Source of the DNA: Kaistella gelatinilytica
GTDB lineage: Bacteria; Bacteroidota; Bacteroidia; Flavobacteriales; Weeksellaceae
Length of the DNA stretch: 64,000 nucleotides
NCBI RefSeq assembly: GCF_015679325.1
Contig: NZ_JADPVI010000003.1
Location: 1 to 64,000, forward strand
Reading direction: 5' to 3'
Position numbers and translations under genes: made by a program. Every line of letters begins with the position of its first letter. The stretch's first letter is position 1. Below, piece after piece: positions 17,398 through 26,129 of the stretch. Below the pieces are notes generated by a model. It saw only the letters and a list, made by a program, of their open reading frames with translations. It was not told the DNA's origin and did no database searches.

Positions 17398-19470
17398 ATG
17401 AAATTTAAAAATTGGTTTATTCTAATTGTCCTTTTCCTTTTTCAGGGAATTACGGCACAAATTAAAGATCCCGTCAAATTCAGATACAATATCAATTCGC
17501 TGCCGAACAATGAATACGAGGCAGTCTTAACTGCGACGATTGAACCTAAATGGCACATTTATTCTCAGGATCTACCGGCAGATTCAGGGATTCCGACCCA
17601 AATGAAACTGACTTCCAAAGAAGGAGTTGACCTCATCGGAAAGGTTATCGAAGTTGGTAAAAAACACGATGAATTTTCTGAAGCTTTCGGCGCGCAGATC
17701 GTTTACTATTCAGATCTAGTTCAGTTTAAGCAAAAATTTAAATTGAAGAATGGTGCAAAACCGGCAACTGTTTCTGCAGAAATCACCTATCAAACCTGTA
17801 ACGACCGCGTTTGTCTGGCGCCAAATACTTTAGAATTTGATCAAAAAGTCAGTCCAACTGCGACTGCAGTGAAAGAAACTCCAACAGAAGAAAACGTTGT
17901 TGCACCAATTGCAGCGGAAAATGCCGACAGTATTCTCGCGACAAAAACTCCCGAAAGTGCAGTCGGAACTCCGATTGCTGCAAAACAGGAAGGTTTGAAA
18001 GTAGCTTCCATCGATTTTATGCATCCGGAAACGGATTGCGGAATTGTACAGGAAAAAAATTCTGAGAATTTCTGGACGTATTTATTATTAGGATTTTTCG
18101 GCGGGTTGATCGCATTGTTGACTCCATGCGTATTTCCGATGATTCCTTTAACGGTTTCGTTCTTTACAAAAGGATCAAAAGACAAAGCGAAAGGAAAAAG
18201 AGATGCATTTATCTACGGCTTTTTCATCTTCTTGATCTTTGTATTATTAAGCGTTCCATTCCACATTATCGATGGAATTGCAGGAAATGTTTTCAACCAA
18301 ATTTCGACGAGCGTTTGGCTGAATGTTGTATTCTTCATCATTTTTATATTTTTTGCCGGAAGTTTCTTCGGTTACTACGATATCACGTTGCCAAGTTCCA
18401 TTGCAAATAAATCTTCGAAAGCAGAAGACGCGGGTGGAATTATAGGGATCTTCTTTATGGCTTTAACTTTGGTCATCGTGTCATTTTCCTGTACCGGTCC
18501 AATTTTAGGAAGTTTATTAGGAAGTTCTCTTACAGGTTCGGCCGATATTCCAATGTTATTGACGTTTGCTTTGGCAGGATTTGGATTAAGCTGGGCGATC
18601 GTTTTCGGATTGTTAGCGTTGTTTCCGCAAGCGTTGCAAAGTTTACCAAAATCTGGCGGCTGGATGAATACGGTGAAAGTTTTCTTAGGTTTCATCGAAT
18701 TAGGTTTGGCTTTGAAATTCTTATCAAAAGCAGATCTCGTTTCTAAAACATTTTTCCTTAAAAGAGAATTGTTTATCGCAATCTGGATCTTAATTTCAAT
18801 CGGATTAGTTCTTTATCTGTTTGGAAAAATTAGATTTCCACATGATGATAAAAAAGCAAAAATTTCTACAACGAGAAAAGTTATTGGAGTGTTAGGAATT
18901 GGATTTATCATTTATCTAATTCAGGGATTATTTCCAGGAGAAAGACCGAAACTACAATATTTAAGTGGAATCTTACCTCCGATCAATGTGAGTTATCTTC
19001 ATGATGAAAAAGACGGGATTTTAGGAATGCATCCGGAACATGATTATTTCAAAGCAATCGAACTTGCGAAGAAAGAAAACAAACCAGTTTTGATTGACTT
19101 TACAGGATACGGTTGTGAAAACTGCCGTAAAATGGAAGAATTCGTCTGGAGCGAACCCGATATTTTACCAATTTTACAGAACGAAATTGTTCTTGCTTCT
19201 CTTTACGTTGATGACAAAGAAGCTTTGCCTGAAAGTGAGCAAACCTCCATCGATATGGGAAATGGACAAAAGAAAAAAGTAAAAACGATCGGTGATAAAT
19301 GGAGCTTGTTTCAACAAATTAATTTCAATAATAATTCGCAACCGCATTACGTTTTGGTGACTCCAGACGGAGAAGTGATTAATACTCCGATCTCCGGTTA
19401 TATGCCGAAAGAGGATTTCAAAAAATTCCTGGAATGTGGTATTGATTATTTCAAGAAAAATAAAAAATAG
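17398..19470 (+). CDS. dsbD: Thiol:disulfide interchange protein DsbD
   Basis: 690 aa inner-membrane reductant transporter. Signal peptide (residues 1-20), N-terminal DsbD-alpha domain with the cysteine pair in YQTCNDRVCLAP, an Ala/Thr/Val linker, then the eight-helix membrane domain whose conserved cysteines are in LTPCVFPMIPLTVSFF and SFSCTGPILGSLLG. The C-terminal thioredoxin-like domain has the CxxC site CENC in TGYGCENCRKMEEF. It passes electrons from cytoplasmic thioredoxin to periplasmic proteins. All six redox cysteines are present. Confidence 0.95.
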   Translation: MKFKNWFILIVLFLFQGITAQIKDPVKFRYNINSLPNNEYEAVLTATIEPKWHIYSQDLPADSGIPTQMKLTSKEGVDLIGKVIEVGKKHDEFSEAFGAQIVYYSDLVQFKQKFKLKNGAKPATVSAEITYQTCNDRVCLAPNTLEFDQKVSPTATAVKETPTEENVVAPIAAENADSILATKTPESAVGTPIAAKQEGLKVASIDFMHPETDCGIVQEKNSENFWTYLLLGFFGGLIALLTPCVFPMIPLTVSFFTKGSKDKAKGKRDAFIYGFFIFLIFVLLSVPFHIIDGIAGNVFNQISTSVWLNVVFFIIFIFFAGSFFGYYDITLPSSIANKSSKAEDAGGIIGIFFMALTLVIVSFSCTGPILGSLLGSSLTGSADIPMLLTFALAGFGLSWAIVFGLLALFPQALQSLPKSGGWMNTVKVFLGFIELGLALKFLSKADLVSKTFFLKRELFIAIWILISIGLVLYLFGKIRFPHDDKKAKISTTRKVIGVLGIGFIIYLIQGLFPGERPKLQYLSGILPPINVSYLHDEKDGILGMHPEHDYFKAIELAKKENKPVLIDFTGYGCENCRKMEEFVWSEPDILPILQNEIVLASLYVDDKEALPESEQTSIDMGNGQKKKVKTIGDKWSLFQQINFNNNSQPHYVLVTPDGEVINTPISGYMPKEDFKKFLECGIDYFKKNKK

Positions 19471-19490
19471 ACTTCAAGTCTTGATATTAA

Positions 19491-19523
19491 AATAACCGGC
19501 AGCGATTGTCGGTTATTTTTTTT
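19491..19523 (+). terminator. Rho-independent terminator after dsbD
   Basis: An 8-bp perfect stem (AATAACCG with CGGTTATT, loop of 11) followed by a T run, 20 bases past the dsbD stop. Confidence 0.88.
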
Positions 19524-19593
19524 GTACAAAACTTGCGATCTTATCTAAAAAAAACGATTCGGAATTTAAAAATTACCGTTGAGTATTATTATT

Positions 19594-19624
19594 TTTGAAA
19601 AATAAACCAACCCCTTTATCTTCG
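19594..19624 (+). promoter_or_regulatory. Bacteroidota-type promoter of the alpha/beta hydrolase gene
   Basis: TTTG at 19594-19597, a 19-base spacer, then TATCTTCG at 19617-19624. This is the TTTG-N19-TAnnTTTG layout with one mismatch, and lies 17 bases before the ATG. One of the clearest promoters in the window. Confidence 0.75.
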
Positions 19625-19641
19625 CATTATAAATAAACAAC

Positions 19642-20442
19642 ATGAAGACAAAACTATTATTACTTATTTTACTTGTTACCAAAGTCATTTTCATCAACGC
19701 ACAAATGGATGACAAATTTTATTATCCTGGAAAAGTACTGAAACCGATCGAGTGGAAAAACGTGGAAAATGTAAAATTTGCAGTGGAAAATGATACCATC
19801 AATGCGGTGATTTTGAAACCTAATGCAAAACCAAAAGCGACGGTATTTTATTTTCATGGCGCAGGAGGAAACGTAACTTCTTACGCACCGATCATTACGC
19901 CTTTGTTGAAAGATAATTTTCAAGTTGTACTGGTTGATTTTCGTGGTTATGGAAAATCTACAGGAATACCAACGCATAAAAACATTGCAGAAGATGGAGA
20001 AAAGTTCTTCAGCTTTCTTTCAAAAAAAGACGGAATAAAAGACACGAAGAAAATTATTTATGGTGCATCGATGGGAACACAGATCGCTGCGCATTTAGCA
20101 AAAGATCACCAAACTGAAATTAGTGGATTGGTTTTAGAAGGAACGATCTCTTCATTTGGCGATATTGCGGCAGTTTACGCTCCGGAATACAAAGCCTATT
20201 TAGAAAACAGTTTCGTTTCGCCTTACTCCGCGAAGGAAGATATAAAGTTGGTCACTAAAATCCCTAAACTATTTATTCACAGTAAAGAAGACAAGGATGT
20301 TCCTTTTGCACAGGGAATGACGGTTTTTACGAATGCAACTGAACCGAAAGAATTTATAGAATTCAGTGGGGAACATCTATACGGTTTGAAATATGAAAGT
20401 GCTAAAATACTGGCGAGTATAAATAAGATGGTGATGAAATAG
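19642..20442 (+). CDS. Exported alpha/beta hydrolase
   Basis: 266 aa with a signal peptide (residues 1-20, ending FINAQ). The alpha/beta hydrolase fold shows the oxyanion segment YFHGAGGNV, the nucleophile elbow GASMGT (Ser143), an acid in HSKEDKDVP (Asp217 or Asp219) and the catalytic His245 in SGEHLYG. Resembles serine hydrolases of the BAAT/YfhR-like group; substrate unknown. Monocistronic, with its own promoter and terminator. Confidence 0.9.
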   Translation: MKTKLLLLILLVTKVIFINAQMDDKFYYPGKVLKPIEWKNVENVKFAVENDTINAVILKPNAKPKATVFYFHGAGGNVTSYAPIITPLLKDNFQVVLVDFRGYGKSTGIPTHKNIAEDGEKFFSFLSKKDGIKDTKKIIYGASMGTQIAAHLAKDHQTEISGLVLEGTISSFGDIAAVYAPEYKAYLENSFVSPYSAKEDIKLVTKIPKLFIHSKEDKDVPFAQGMTVFTNATEPKEFIEFSGEHLYGLKYESAKILASINKMVMK

Positions 20443-20492
20443 ACGAAAAGAGAATAGATGGATAAATGATAGACTTTTACGCAGAAAATAAA

Positions 20493-20526
20493 AATAACCA
20501 ATGATGATTCGTTGGTTATTTTTTTT
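20493..20526. terminator. Bidirectional terminator between convergent genes
   Basis: A 9-bp perfect stem (AATAACCAA with TTGGTTATT, loop of 10) with T runs on both strands, between the stops of the hydrolase (plus) and the AAA ATPase (minus). Confidence 0.85.
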
Positions 20527-20527
20527 A

Positions 20528-21244
20528 CTAAAGTGGTTTTTCTTCTTTTTCTAATTTGGCTATTAGCAAAGATTTAATTTTTGTGAAAGCAAAATCTTTC
20601 GCTTCTGCAAAGGAAATTAAGTATTGTCGTTCGAAGTTTTGCAGATCTGTGGGAAATGGAATTAGAAGTTTATCGTAGTAAGCATCTAAAATTTCTGAAG
20701 TTGGCATTTCGAAATTAATTCGGAGTTGAAATCTTCGCATTATTGCAACATCGATAATTTCAGCATGGTTCGTTGCTGCGATGAGCAAAGCGTTTGCTGG
20801 ATAATAATCGATAAGCTGAATAATAGTGTTGACCAATCGTCGCATTTCGCCCACATCTTTATCGTCGTTTCCTCTTTCTTTTCCGATCTGGTCGAATTCA
20901 TCTAAGAAAAGTACAGCTTTTTCGCGGGCTGCTTTATCAAAAATTTGTTTGAGGTTTTGGCTGGTTTCTCCAATTCTGGAACTTACGATATTACTCAGAT
21001 TTAAAATGAGAATGGGTTTTCCGAGGGCATGTGCGATTGCTTTTGCCGTCGTGGTTTTTCCGCAACCGGAATGTCCCTGCAGGAGAATTTTATTATTGAT
21101 AGGCAAACCGTATTTGGTGAGTTCATCAACATATTGATGTTCTTTGATGAGTTGCTCGATGTTTTGGTGATTGTATTTATTCAAGAAAACATCTTCCAGA
21201 GAAACTACTTCTTTGTCGGTAATGATAAGGTCGAATACATTCAT
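20528..21244 (-). CDS. AAA family ATPase
   Basis: 238 aa single AAA+ module. Walker A is GHSGCGKTTT (residues 57-66), Walker B AVLFLDEFD (about residues 112-120), sensor-1 LLIAATNHAE, and an arginine-finger-like RRF. The size and the short N-terminal region resemble cytoplasmic AAA proteins of the FtsH/katanin-type core without a protease or substrate domain. Often such stand-alone modules act in remodelling of a partner; none is visible next to it. Confidence 0.88.
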   Translation of the reverse strand: MNVFDLIITDKEVVSLEDVFLNKYNHQNIEQLIKEHQYVDELTKYGLPINNKILLQGHSGCGKTTTAKAIAHALGKPILILNLSNIVSSRIGETSQNLKQIFDKAAREKAVLFLDEFDQIGKERGNDDKDVGEMRRLVNTIIQLIDYYPANALLIAATNHAEIIDVAIMRRFQLRINFEMPTSEILDAYYDKLLIPFPTDLQNFERQYLISFAEAKDFAFTKIKSLLIAKLEKEEKPL

Positions 21245-21322
21245 AAGTACGAATTTCTAAGTACAAATTTAGGGAAGTTATGTGAAATTAATTGATGATT
21301 TAAGTCAACAGGAATAGTTTAT

Positions 21323-21628
21323 TTATTTTTTACTAATCATTTTAATTGGATCTTGTCTGGCGTCAAAAATATCATTGATAATTATAATTTCCGCTTCCTT
21401 TCTATAGATCACTTTAAAAGTACCAACTACTAAGTATCTGTAGTTTTTTTGCAAGTGCTGAAGATTTAATTCAACTTGCCCAGAATCAGGATGATGAATT
21501 AATTGTTTCGTTGAAAAGAGAATTTCTTTTCAAATTGAATGAGCTATTTTTTTGTTCGCTTTTAAAGCATAATAATCGAAAATTAATTTCAAATTTTGTA
21601 TTGCAAAATCTGTCCAAACTATTTTCAT
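21323..21628 (-). pseudogene. ParE/RelE-family toxin gene with in-frame stop
   Basis: Reading from an ATG at 21628, 101 sense codons are open except for TGA at codon 33 (bases 21532-21530). The frame is otherwise intact to TAA at 21323, the usual ParE/RelE length. The conserved ending (NYRYLVVGTFKVIYRKEAEI then IINDIFDARQDPIKM) is the strong ParE/RelE C-terminal signature, and the first part (VWTDFAIQNLKLIFDYYALK) is also typical. Translation would make a 32-aa fragment without the active region. It starts 3 bases after the antitoxin stop, the normal order for these modules. Confidence 0.85.
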
Positions 21629-21631
21629 GAT

Positions 21632-21871
21632 CTACCACTTTTCAGAAGTTTGCTCCAGCTCATCTTGATTCATGAATTTTCCACTGGTGTAATCCTGTTC
21701 TGATTCTTTTACGCTACTTTCTAACTCATCAATAGAAAATGGTTTAAAGTCTGCTTTTTTTTCTAACTGCTGGTTATGAAGAATATATTGTTCAATTTTC
21801 CCAAAGGAATTTTCATCTTGAAGTTGAGCAAGATAAGTGATTAAATTAAGTTTTCGGGTTGATAGATCCAT
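21632..21871 (-). CDS. Antitoxin of a broken ParE/RelE module
   Basis: 79 aa from ATG at 21871; an upstream ATG at 21931 would add a hydrophobic 20-aa stretch not expected in this family. Acidic, helical: MDLSTRKLNLITYLAQLQDE, then FSIDELESSVKESEQDYTSG. The middle motif (ELESSVKESEQDYTSGK) is typical of Bacteroidota antitoxins paired with ParE-like toxins, which bind DNA and the toxin. The paired toxin is interrupted, so the antitoxin may be a relic or a defence against related toxins. Confidence 0.8.
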   Translation of the reverse strand: MDLSTRKLNLITYLAQLQDENSFGKIEQYILHNQQLEKKADFKPFSIDELESSVKESEQDYTSGKFMNQDELEQTSEKW

Positions 21872-21980
21872 GACCAATAATTTACTCAAATGTACAAATT
21901 TGAGAATAATCTTATTTAAAAAAAATAACAAGCAATAATTAGTGCTGGTTATTTAATATAAGAAAAAATGTTCTTTATTC

Positions 21981-22043
21981 TAGCCCGGATGGAAGTGGAA
22001 ATCCTTTTTGCCTGAGCAAAAAGATTGCAACGGACAGCCGGAA
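21981..22043 (+). repeat. Structured intergenic element, copy B (compact)
   Basis: Shares GATGGNAGTGGAAATCC and GATTGCAACG with copy C. Ends pair as CGGATG with CAGCCG, keeping the A-G mismatch seen in copies A and C; the apex is a simple short hairpin (TTTTTG with CAAAAA). Compared with copy C one base pair is swapped C-G to G-C, which preserves pairing. Lies between the antitoxin and a lipoprotein gene. Confidence 0.75.
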
Positions 22044-22089
22044 ACAATCGTGGAGACCAATAAATATTTTCTTGCTCCCAGAAATTAAA

Positions 22090-22593
22090 TTAGTTTACGG
22101 GAACGCTGTTAAATCCGATTGAAGTTTTTACAGAGACATCGGAAGTTGGTGATTTTTTCAAAACGTACACCATTTTTGCCTGCACATTCCCAGCTTTCAT
22201 GACTTGATCGAATTTTTGCGAAGAATTAACATCCAGAGAAAGTGAACTTCCTACATTATCAGGAATCGATTCTCTTGAGGCTGCTAAAGTTTCGTTGCTT
22301 CCACCGTTGGAAATATATATTTTCACCGAACTGAACATTCCCATGCTGCTGTTTGAATCTACAGATACCGTGGCATTTGTAACGCGGATATCTTTCACAT
22401 TTGCACCGGAACCGGTAATTTGATTGATGCTTTGCGCCACGGAAATATTAGACAGCTGAACGTTTGCGGGAGAACCTGCAGTCACCAAAACCGTCGCCGT
22501 ATAGGGAAAAGTATTCTGTAAAATGGATGAAACCGTAGAACAACTCGCTAATGTTGCAGTGGCAACGATTGCAGATAAAAATATATTTTTCAT
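22090..22593 (-). CDS. Putative lipoprotein of unknown function
   Basis: 167 aa. Signal ending ATLASC (Cys18), then a Ser/Asn/Val-rich beta domain (NVQLSNISVAQSINQITG, TNATVSVDSNSSMG). No named family recognised. Surface or periplasmic location. Followed at the 3' side by structured element B. Confidence 0.75.
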   Translation of the reverse strand: MKNIFLSAIVATATLASCSTVSSILQNTFPYTATVLVTAGSPANVQLSNISVAQSINQITGSGANVKDIRVTNATVSVDSNSSMGMFSSVKIYISNGGSNETLAASRESIPDNVGSSLSLDVNSSQKFDQVMKAGNVQAKMVYVLKKSPTSDVSVKTSIGFNSVPVN

Positions 22594-22692
22594 AATTTTA
22601 TTATTTAATTAAAGCCTCTTATCCAGAAATCAGACCAATCAAGCCGTTTAACATAAGATTAACTATTGCAAAACGGTTAAAATGCTCAATTT

Positions 22693-23220
22693 CTATTTTA
22701 AACTGACGGAGAATTTCCCGGTTGGCTTTCCGTCGGCCATCAAATTTTTACCGATGATCAACCAGATTTCGCCAGGTTTATCAATTGGTGTCGAAATATC
22801 ACTGCCAAAAGGTCCATCGAAAGTGCCGTTCGCGAATTTGATCTGATTGAAGCGGATGTTCATGTCTGAATTTTTTGAGGTGACTTTTGCAACCATATTT
22901 TTGCCGGTAAAGTTTTTGATCTTCAGTATGAATTTCTGGCGATCTGTCTTGAATTCATCGTCGATGGTGAGCGGAATCATGTCGCCATTGATGGTTTTAA
23001 TGATGCTGTCGCCGTCGATGACGCGGAAGGTTTTTGAGATTTCTTTCGGTTTAATGGTTGTGGGAACATTTACAACTCTGGGTAAATAATCAGCCGGATC
23101 TATTACTTCGTTCTGATTGGTTGTTTTCATGGAATCCTGTTTTGATGAGCTGGAAATAACCGCTTCTTTTTTTGTACATGACAAGATCAGAAGTGGTATT
23201 AGAACAAGTACTGTTTTCAT
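22693..23220 (-). CDS. Lipoprotein of the winged-helix regulon
   Basis: 175 aa from the ATG at 23220, which lies 1 base after the upstream stop (23222); longer starts up to 23277 would overlap that gene. Signal ends LLILSC (lipobox), mature part begins with Lys/Glu/Ser. The body is beta-rich (YLPRVVNVPTTIKPKEI, DGDSIIKTINGDMIPL). Not recognised. Translationally linked to the membrane protein upstream, so it is in the transcription unit controlled by the operator at 24633. Confidence 0.75.
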   Translation of the reverse strand: MKTVLVLIPLLILSCTKKEAVISSSSKQDSMKTTNQNEVIDPADYLPRVVNVPTTIKPKEISKTFRVIDGDSIIKTINGDMIPLTIDDEFKTDRQKFILKIKNFTGKNMVAKVTSKNSDMNIRFNQIKFANGTFDGPFGSDISTPIDKPGEIWLIIGKNLMADGKPTGKFSVSLK

Positions 23221-23221
23221 T

Positions 23222-24601
23222 TTATTTCGATGGAGTTGTTTCATAATATAAAGTTTTTGAGAGGAAAGAGTTTTCACGTTTAAGTTCTATTTCTAATAGA
23301 ATTTGTTTCCGCAATGTTTCATTTTTGGTTTGTTTTGCATAGTCCAGCAATTGTTTTTCACTATAATCAATGGCGGTTTGGTGGTAATTTAAAGCAAAAT
23401 CTTTTCTGCCCATATTGTGACTGGTAATAATTCCGCCCCAATTGACGAAACTACAAACTAACATTGTACCATAAAAATACCAAAACATTTGATTAAAAAG
23501 AAATGCATTTGTTTTTCTAAAGTGAATCTTATAAAAAGTAAGAATCAAACCGATGAGTGCTAAAATCAAGAACGCATAAACGCCAAGTCTCTTATAGGTT
23601 AAACCGAAATTCAGAATGTATTCAGAATTTTTTGTCACTGCAGAAATCACTAAAACGGCATTGAGTACGATCCAGATTTTTGCCAATATTTTTAAAGATT
23701 TTGATTCGATATCAAAATTAAAATTTCCTTTAAAATAAAACATGATCACGCAAATTGCCAGGATGATCGATAAAATTACTGCGTTTACTCTTTCGTGCGT
23801 TTCGGCGGAAAGTTGGTTGGGATTTTTCGAGATCTCTACAAACTGTTCATAATTAAAGGTTACAATAAAAATTAAAAGCAGCAGATTTAAAGCAATAAAT
23901 GAAACTACTCCGCTTTTTCTTTCGGCATTAAGATCCAGAAAAGAATACGTGGGTTTTTGCGTAATATCCTCATTCACAAAATCATTTTTAAGCTGATGAT
24001 TAAAGCTGAAAAGCAAATGATAGATTTTGAAATTCCAAACTGTAAAGGCCAGAAAAAATCCTAAAACAGTGATCCAGAAAAATTCCCAAAGATTAAGATC
24101 AAATTCCCACTTAGAAAAAAAGCTGGAAAAATGATCACTTCCCAAAGAGTAAACTCCAAAGAAAATAGCGATAAAGACGAAAGGAATTACAAAAACTGAA
24201 ATGATCTTTTGCGTCATTCCAGACGTTTTTTTCCTCGGAAACCACTCGTCAAACTTAAAAAATCTACCAATAAAAGTGATGAAATTTGCGATGAAAAGTG
24301 GAATTACAAGAAGCGATTTCAATTCTCGATTTTTTGCTTTTAAAGCGAATAGAAATAGAGATGTAAAAAGAGCAAGTCCGGAAATAAAATCGCCAAACCA
24401 GGCAAAAGCAAAACTGGAAAATACGGTGATGACAAAAAGAAGCAGGAGATTTCGGGAATGGTTCTTTTTTGGAGTTTCGACCAGCAGGAGAATCGAATAG
24501 GAAATTCCGAGTACTCCCAGATTAATTCCAATTGCTGTTTCGCCGTAGAAAAGCGTGATAAATAATGCTGTGGTGAGCAAAATTAGGTGGTGTTTTTTCA
24601 T
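23222..24601 (-). CDS. Polytopic membrane protein (DUF4153/DUF4173-like)
   Basis: 459 aa with roughly 10-12 hydrophobic segments, starting MKKHHLILLTTALFITLFYG. The arrangement of helices and the central basic/aromatic loop (GRFFKFDEWFPRKK) recall the DUF4153/DUF4173 membrane families found in Firmicutes and Bacteroidota, but I cannot confirm which. First gene of the second regulon unit: its promoter and operator lie 32-56 bases upstream. Confidence 0.75.
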   Translation of the reverse strand: MKKHHLILLTTALFITLFYGETAIGINLGVLGISYSILLLVETPKKNHSRNLLLLFVITVFSSFAFAWFGDFISGLALFTSLFLFALKAKNRELKSLLVIPLFIANFITFIGRFFKFDEWFPRKKTSGMTQKIISVFVIPFVFIAIFFGVYSLGSDHFSSFFSKWEFDLNLWEFFWITVLGFFLAFTVWNFKIYHLLFSFNHQLKNDFVNEDITQKPTYSFLDLNAERKSGVVSFIALNLLLLIFIVTFNYEQFVEISKNPNQLSAETHERVNAVILSIILAICVIMFYFKGNFNFDIESKSLKILAKIWIVLNAVLVISAVTKNSEYILNFGLTYKRLGVYAFLILALIGLILTFYKIHFRKTNAFLFNQMFWYFYGTMLVCSFVNWGGIITSHNMGRKDFALNYHQTAIDYSEKQLLDYAKQTKNETLRKQILLEIELKRENSFLSKTLYYETTPSK

Positions 24602-24632
24602 TGTTTTGATTTTAATATTAATTATTTTATTT

Positions 24633-24657
24633 CAAAGTACTTTGTTTTTCAAAGTTA
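24633..24657 (-). promoter_or_regulatory. Operator and -7 box, site 1
   Basis: A perfect 12-bp palindrome CAAAGTACTTTG (24633-24644), 5 bases, then CAAAGTTA whose complement TAACTTTG is a TAnnTTTG -7 box (24657-24650). The predicted start of transcription falls inside the palindrome, so a bound regulator would block RNA polymerase. A third half-site CAAAGT overlaps the -7 box. Identical layout at site 2. Confidence 0.75.
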
Positions 24658-24676
24658 AAAGATAAAAAAAAGAGTT

Positions 24677-24967
24677 TTACTTTCCGATGAGTTTTTCTAA
24701 GGCGTTCAAATGGTCTTCGAAAGCTTTTCTTCCAGAGTTCGTCACACGATAAGAGGTTCTTGTTTTTTTTCCGACGAATTCTTTTTTTATTTCGATATAA
24801 TTTGATTTTTCTAACGCATTGCTGTGACTGGCTAAATTACCATCTGTAATTTCAAGAAGATTTTTCATTTCCGTAAAATCGATCCAGTCATTAACCATCA
24901 AAACCGACATGATGCCTAATCGCACCCGACTTTCGAATTCTTTGTTAAGTTGGTTAATGTTGATCAT
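24677..24967 (-). CDS. Winged-helix transcriptional regulator
   Basis: 96 aa, a single winged helix-turn-helix domain of the ArsR/MarR-like type (HTH_34 family, I believe): VNDWIDFTEMKNLLEITDGN (HTH), ASHSNALEKSNYIEIK, and the wing (KTRTSYRVTNSGRKAFEDHL). Dimeric repressors of this class bind short palindromes. Its gene sits between two identical operators and its own operon starts at one of them, so it probably represses itself and the neighbouring unit. Signal sensed is unknown. Confidence 0.9.
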   Translation of the reverse strand: MININQLNKEFESRVRLGIMSVLMVNDWIDFTEMKNLLEITDGNLASHSNALEKSNYIEIKKEFVGKKTRTSYRVTNSGRKAFEDHLNALEKLIGK

Positions 24968-24969
24968 TT

Positions 24970-25419
24970 TTAATTAAATAACATTCTAAATATCCCCTTT
25001 TCTTTTTTAGTGAAAAACATATTTCCAAATTTTTGAGATTTGAAAACATAATAAAATCCCCATTTTTTCCTCACAAGTAATGGTTCGCTTTCTTTAACTT
25101 GATTATCTGGTTGTGCATTTAAAATCCTTAAATGCGGACTTGCATAGTTTACAAACTCTACTTCTCCTTTGTGAACGCTTTTAATTTTTCCAGTATCCGA
25201 ATATTCATAAAAAATAAACTCATCATTTTTTGTAATCAGAAAGCTAAAGTGTTGATATTGCCAAATCGCATTTTTACCTTTAAACATTTCTTTATCAATT
25301 ATATAGTTGCCATATAAATCATCTTTGTCTACGGTTGCTTTGCTATTAATAAATTCTGCAACAGATAAAATGAGAAAAAGCAAAATTACAAAACCCCAAA
25401 AAGTAAAAAAAGAATACAA
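24970..25419 (-). CDS. Membrane-anchored protein of unknown function, likely truncated by frameshift
   Basis: 149 aa from a TTG at 25419. A transmembrane helix (residues 5-28) is followed by a soluble domain (NYIIDKEMFKGKNAIWQYQ, IRFYEYSD-like turns, FGNMFFTKKEKGIFRMLFN). An in-frame TAG lies immediately upstream of the TTG, and a hydrophobic 38-codon frame (25502-25386) that begins 8 bases after the preceding gene overlaps this start by 34 bases. The two look like parts of one gene split by a one-base change; see the fragment entry. Stop is 2 bases before the regulator's ATG. Confidence 0.6.
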   Translation of the reverse strand: MYSFFTFWGFVILLFLILSVAEFINSKATVDKDDLYGNYIIDKEMFKGKNAIWQYQHFSFLITKNDEFIFYEYSDTGKIKSVHKGEVEFVNYASPHLRILNAQPDNQVKESEPLLVRKKWGFYYVFKSQKFGNMFFTKKEKGIFRMLFN

Positions 25420-25502
25420 AATATTTTCTTCTTCCTAAAATAATATAGGACTGGAAAAATCAAAGTAATTCCGATCATAAAAATGAATATGATAAAACTC
25501 AT
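25386..25502 (-). pseudogene. 5' fragment of the frameshifted membrane protein gene
   Basis: 38 codons from ATG 25502: start MSFIIFIFMIGITLIF, then the basic stretch YYFRKKKIFC, running into TAA at 25386. It encodes an N-terminal helix that would precede the helix of the next frame. A -1 shift between about 25405 and 25425 would fuse the two. A run of seven T on the minus strand (AAAAAAA on plus, near 25406-25412) is a plausible slip site. Sequencing error is not excluded. Confidence 0.5.
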
Positions 25503-25510
25503 CAAGTATA

Positions 25511-26128
25511 TTATTTATACTTCTTATACATCACAATTCCATAAACAATATGCAAAATTCCAAATCCAACTGCCCAGAAAATCAATCCCCAACCGAGAAA
25601 AAATAAGGAAATCAATCCTAAAAATATTTCCAAAAATCCCAAATATTTTACATCGGTCAACGTATATCTTTCTGCGCTCACCAAAGCCAGTCCGTAAAAA
25701 ATTAAAGTTACAGGTGCAATCAACACATACAATTGATGATAAAGTAATGCTACACAGAAAATTCCACCCACGAATAAAGGAAGTGCAAAATTAGCGAGAA
25801 GTCGCTGCGTTGTTTTGTCCCAGATCTTAATATTTTTTTCCTTGCTTTTTTTTGCGGTAAAAAAATATCCCGACAAAATGGCAATAACTAAAACTGCGAT
25901 TCCTACAGCGATCAAATGCCAAATCAGCTCCGGTTGAAAAATATTTTTTCTTCCTGCAAAATAATCAATTCCGTTTCGTTGAAAAAGAAAATAAACGTAA
26001 GTTGCTCCGATCAAAGCAGCCATGCCGGCGAAAACTCCGGAAAGTCCACTGAGTGAAATAAATCGGGAACTTCGCTCCATCATCGTTCGGATGTGGGAAA
26101 GATCATCATGAAAATTTTTTGACTCCAT
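25511..26128 (-). CDS. Membrane protein of the winged-helix operon
   Basis: 205 aa from ATG at 26128. A start at 26149 would place the codons for seven residues within the promoter and operator, so it is rejected. After a soluble stretch (HDDLSHIRTMMERSSRFISL) come about six hydrophobic segments (GLSGVFAGMAALIGATYVYF, LIAVGIAVLVIAILSGYFF, LPLFVGGIFCVALLY and others). Unrecognised family. First gene of the operon with the frameshifted gene and the regulator. Confidence 0.75.
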   Translation of the reverse strand: MESKNFHDDLSHIRTMMERSSRFISLSGLSGVFAGMAALIGATYVYFLFQRNGIDYFAGRKNIFQPELIWHLIAVGIAVLVIAILSGYFFTAKKSKEKNIKIWDKTTQRLLANFALPLFVGGIFCVALLYHQLYVLIAPVTLIFYGLALVSAERYTLTDVKYLGFLEIFLGLISLFFLGWGLIFWAVGFGILHIVYGIVMYKKYK

Positions 26129-26129
26129 A

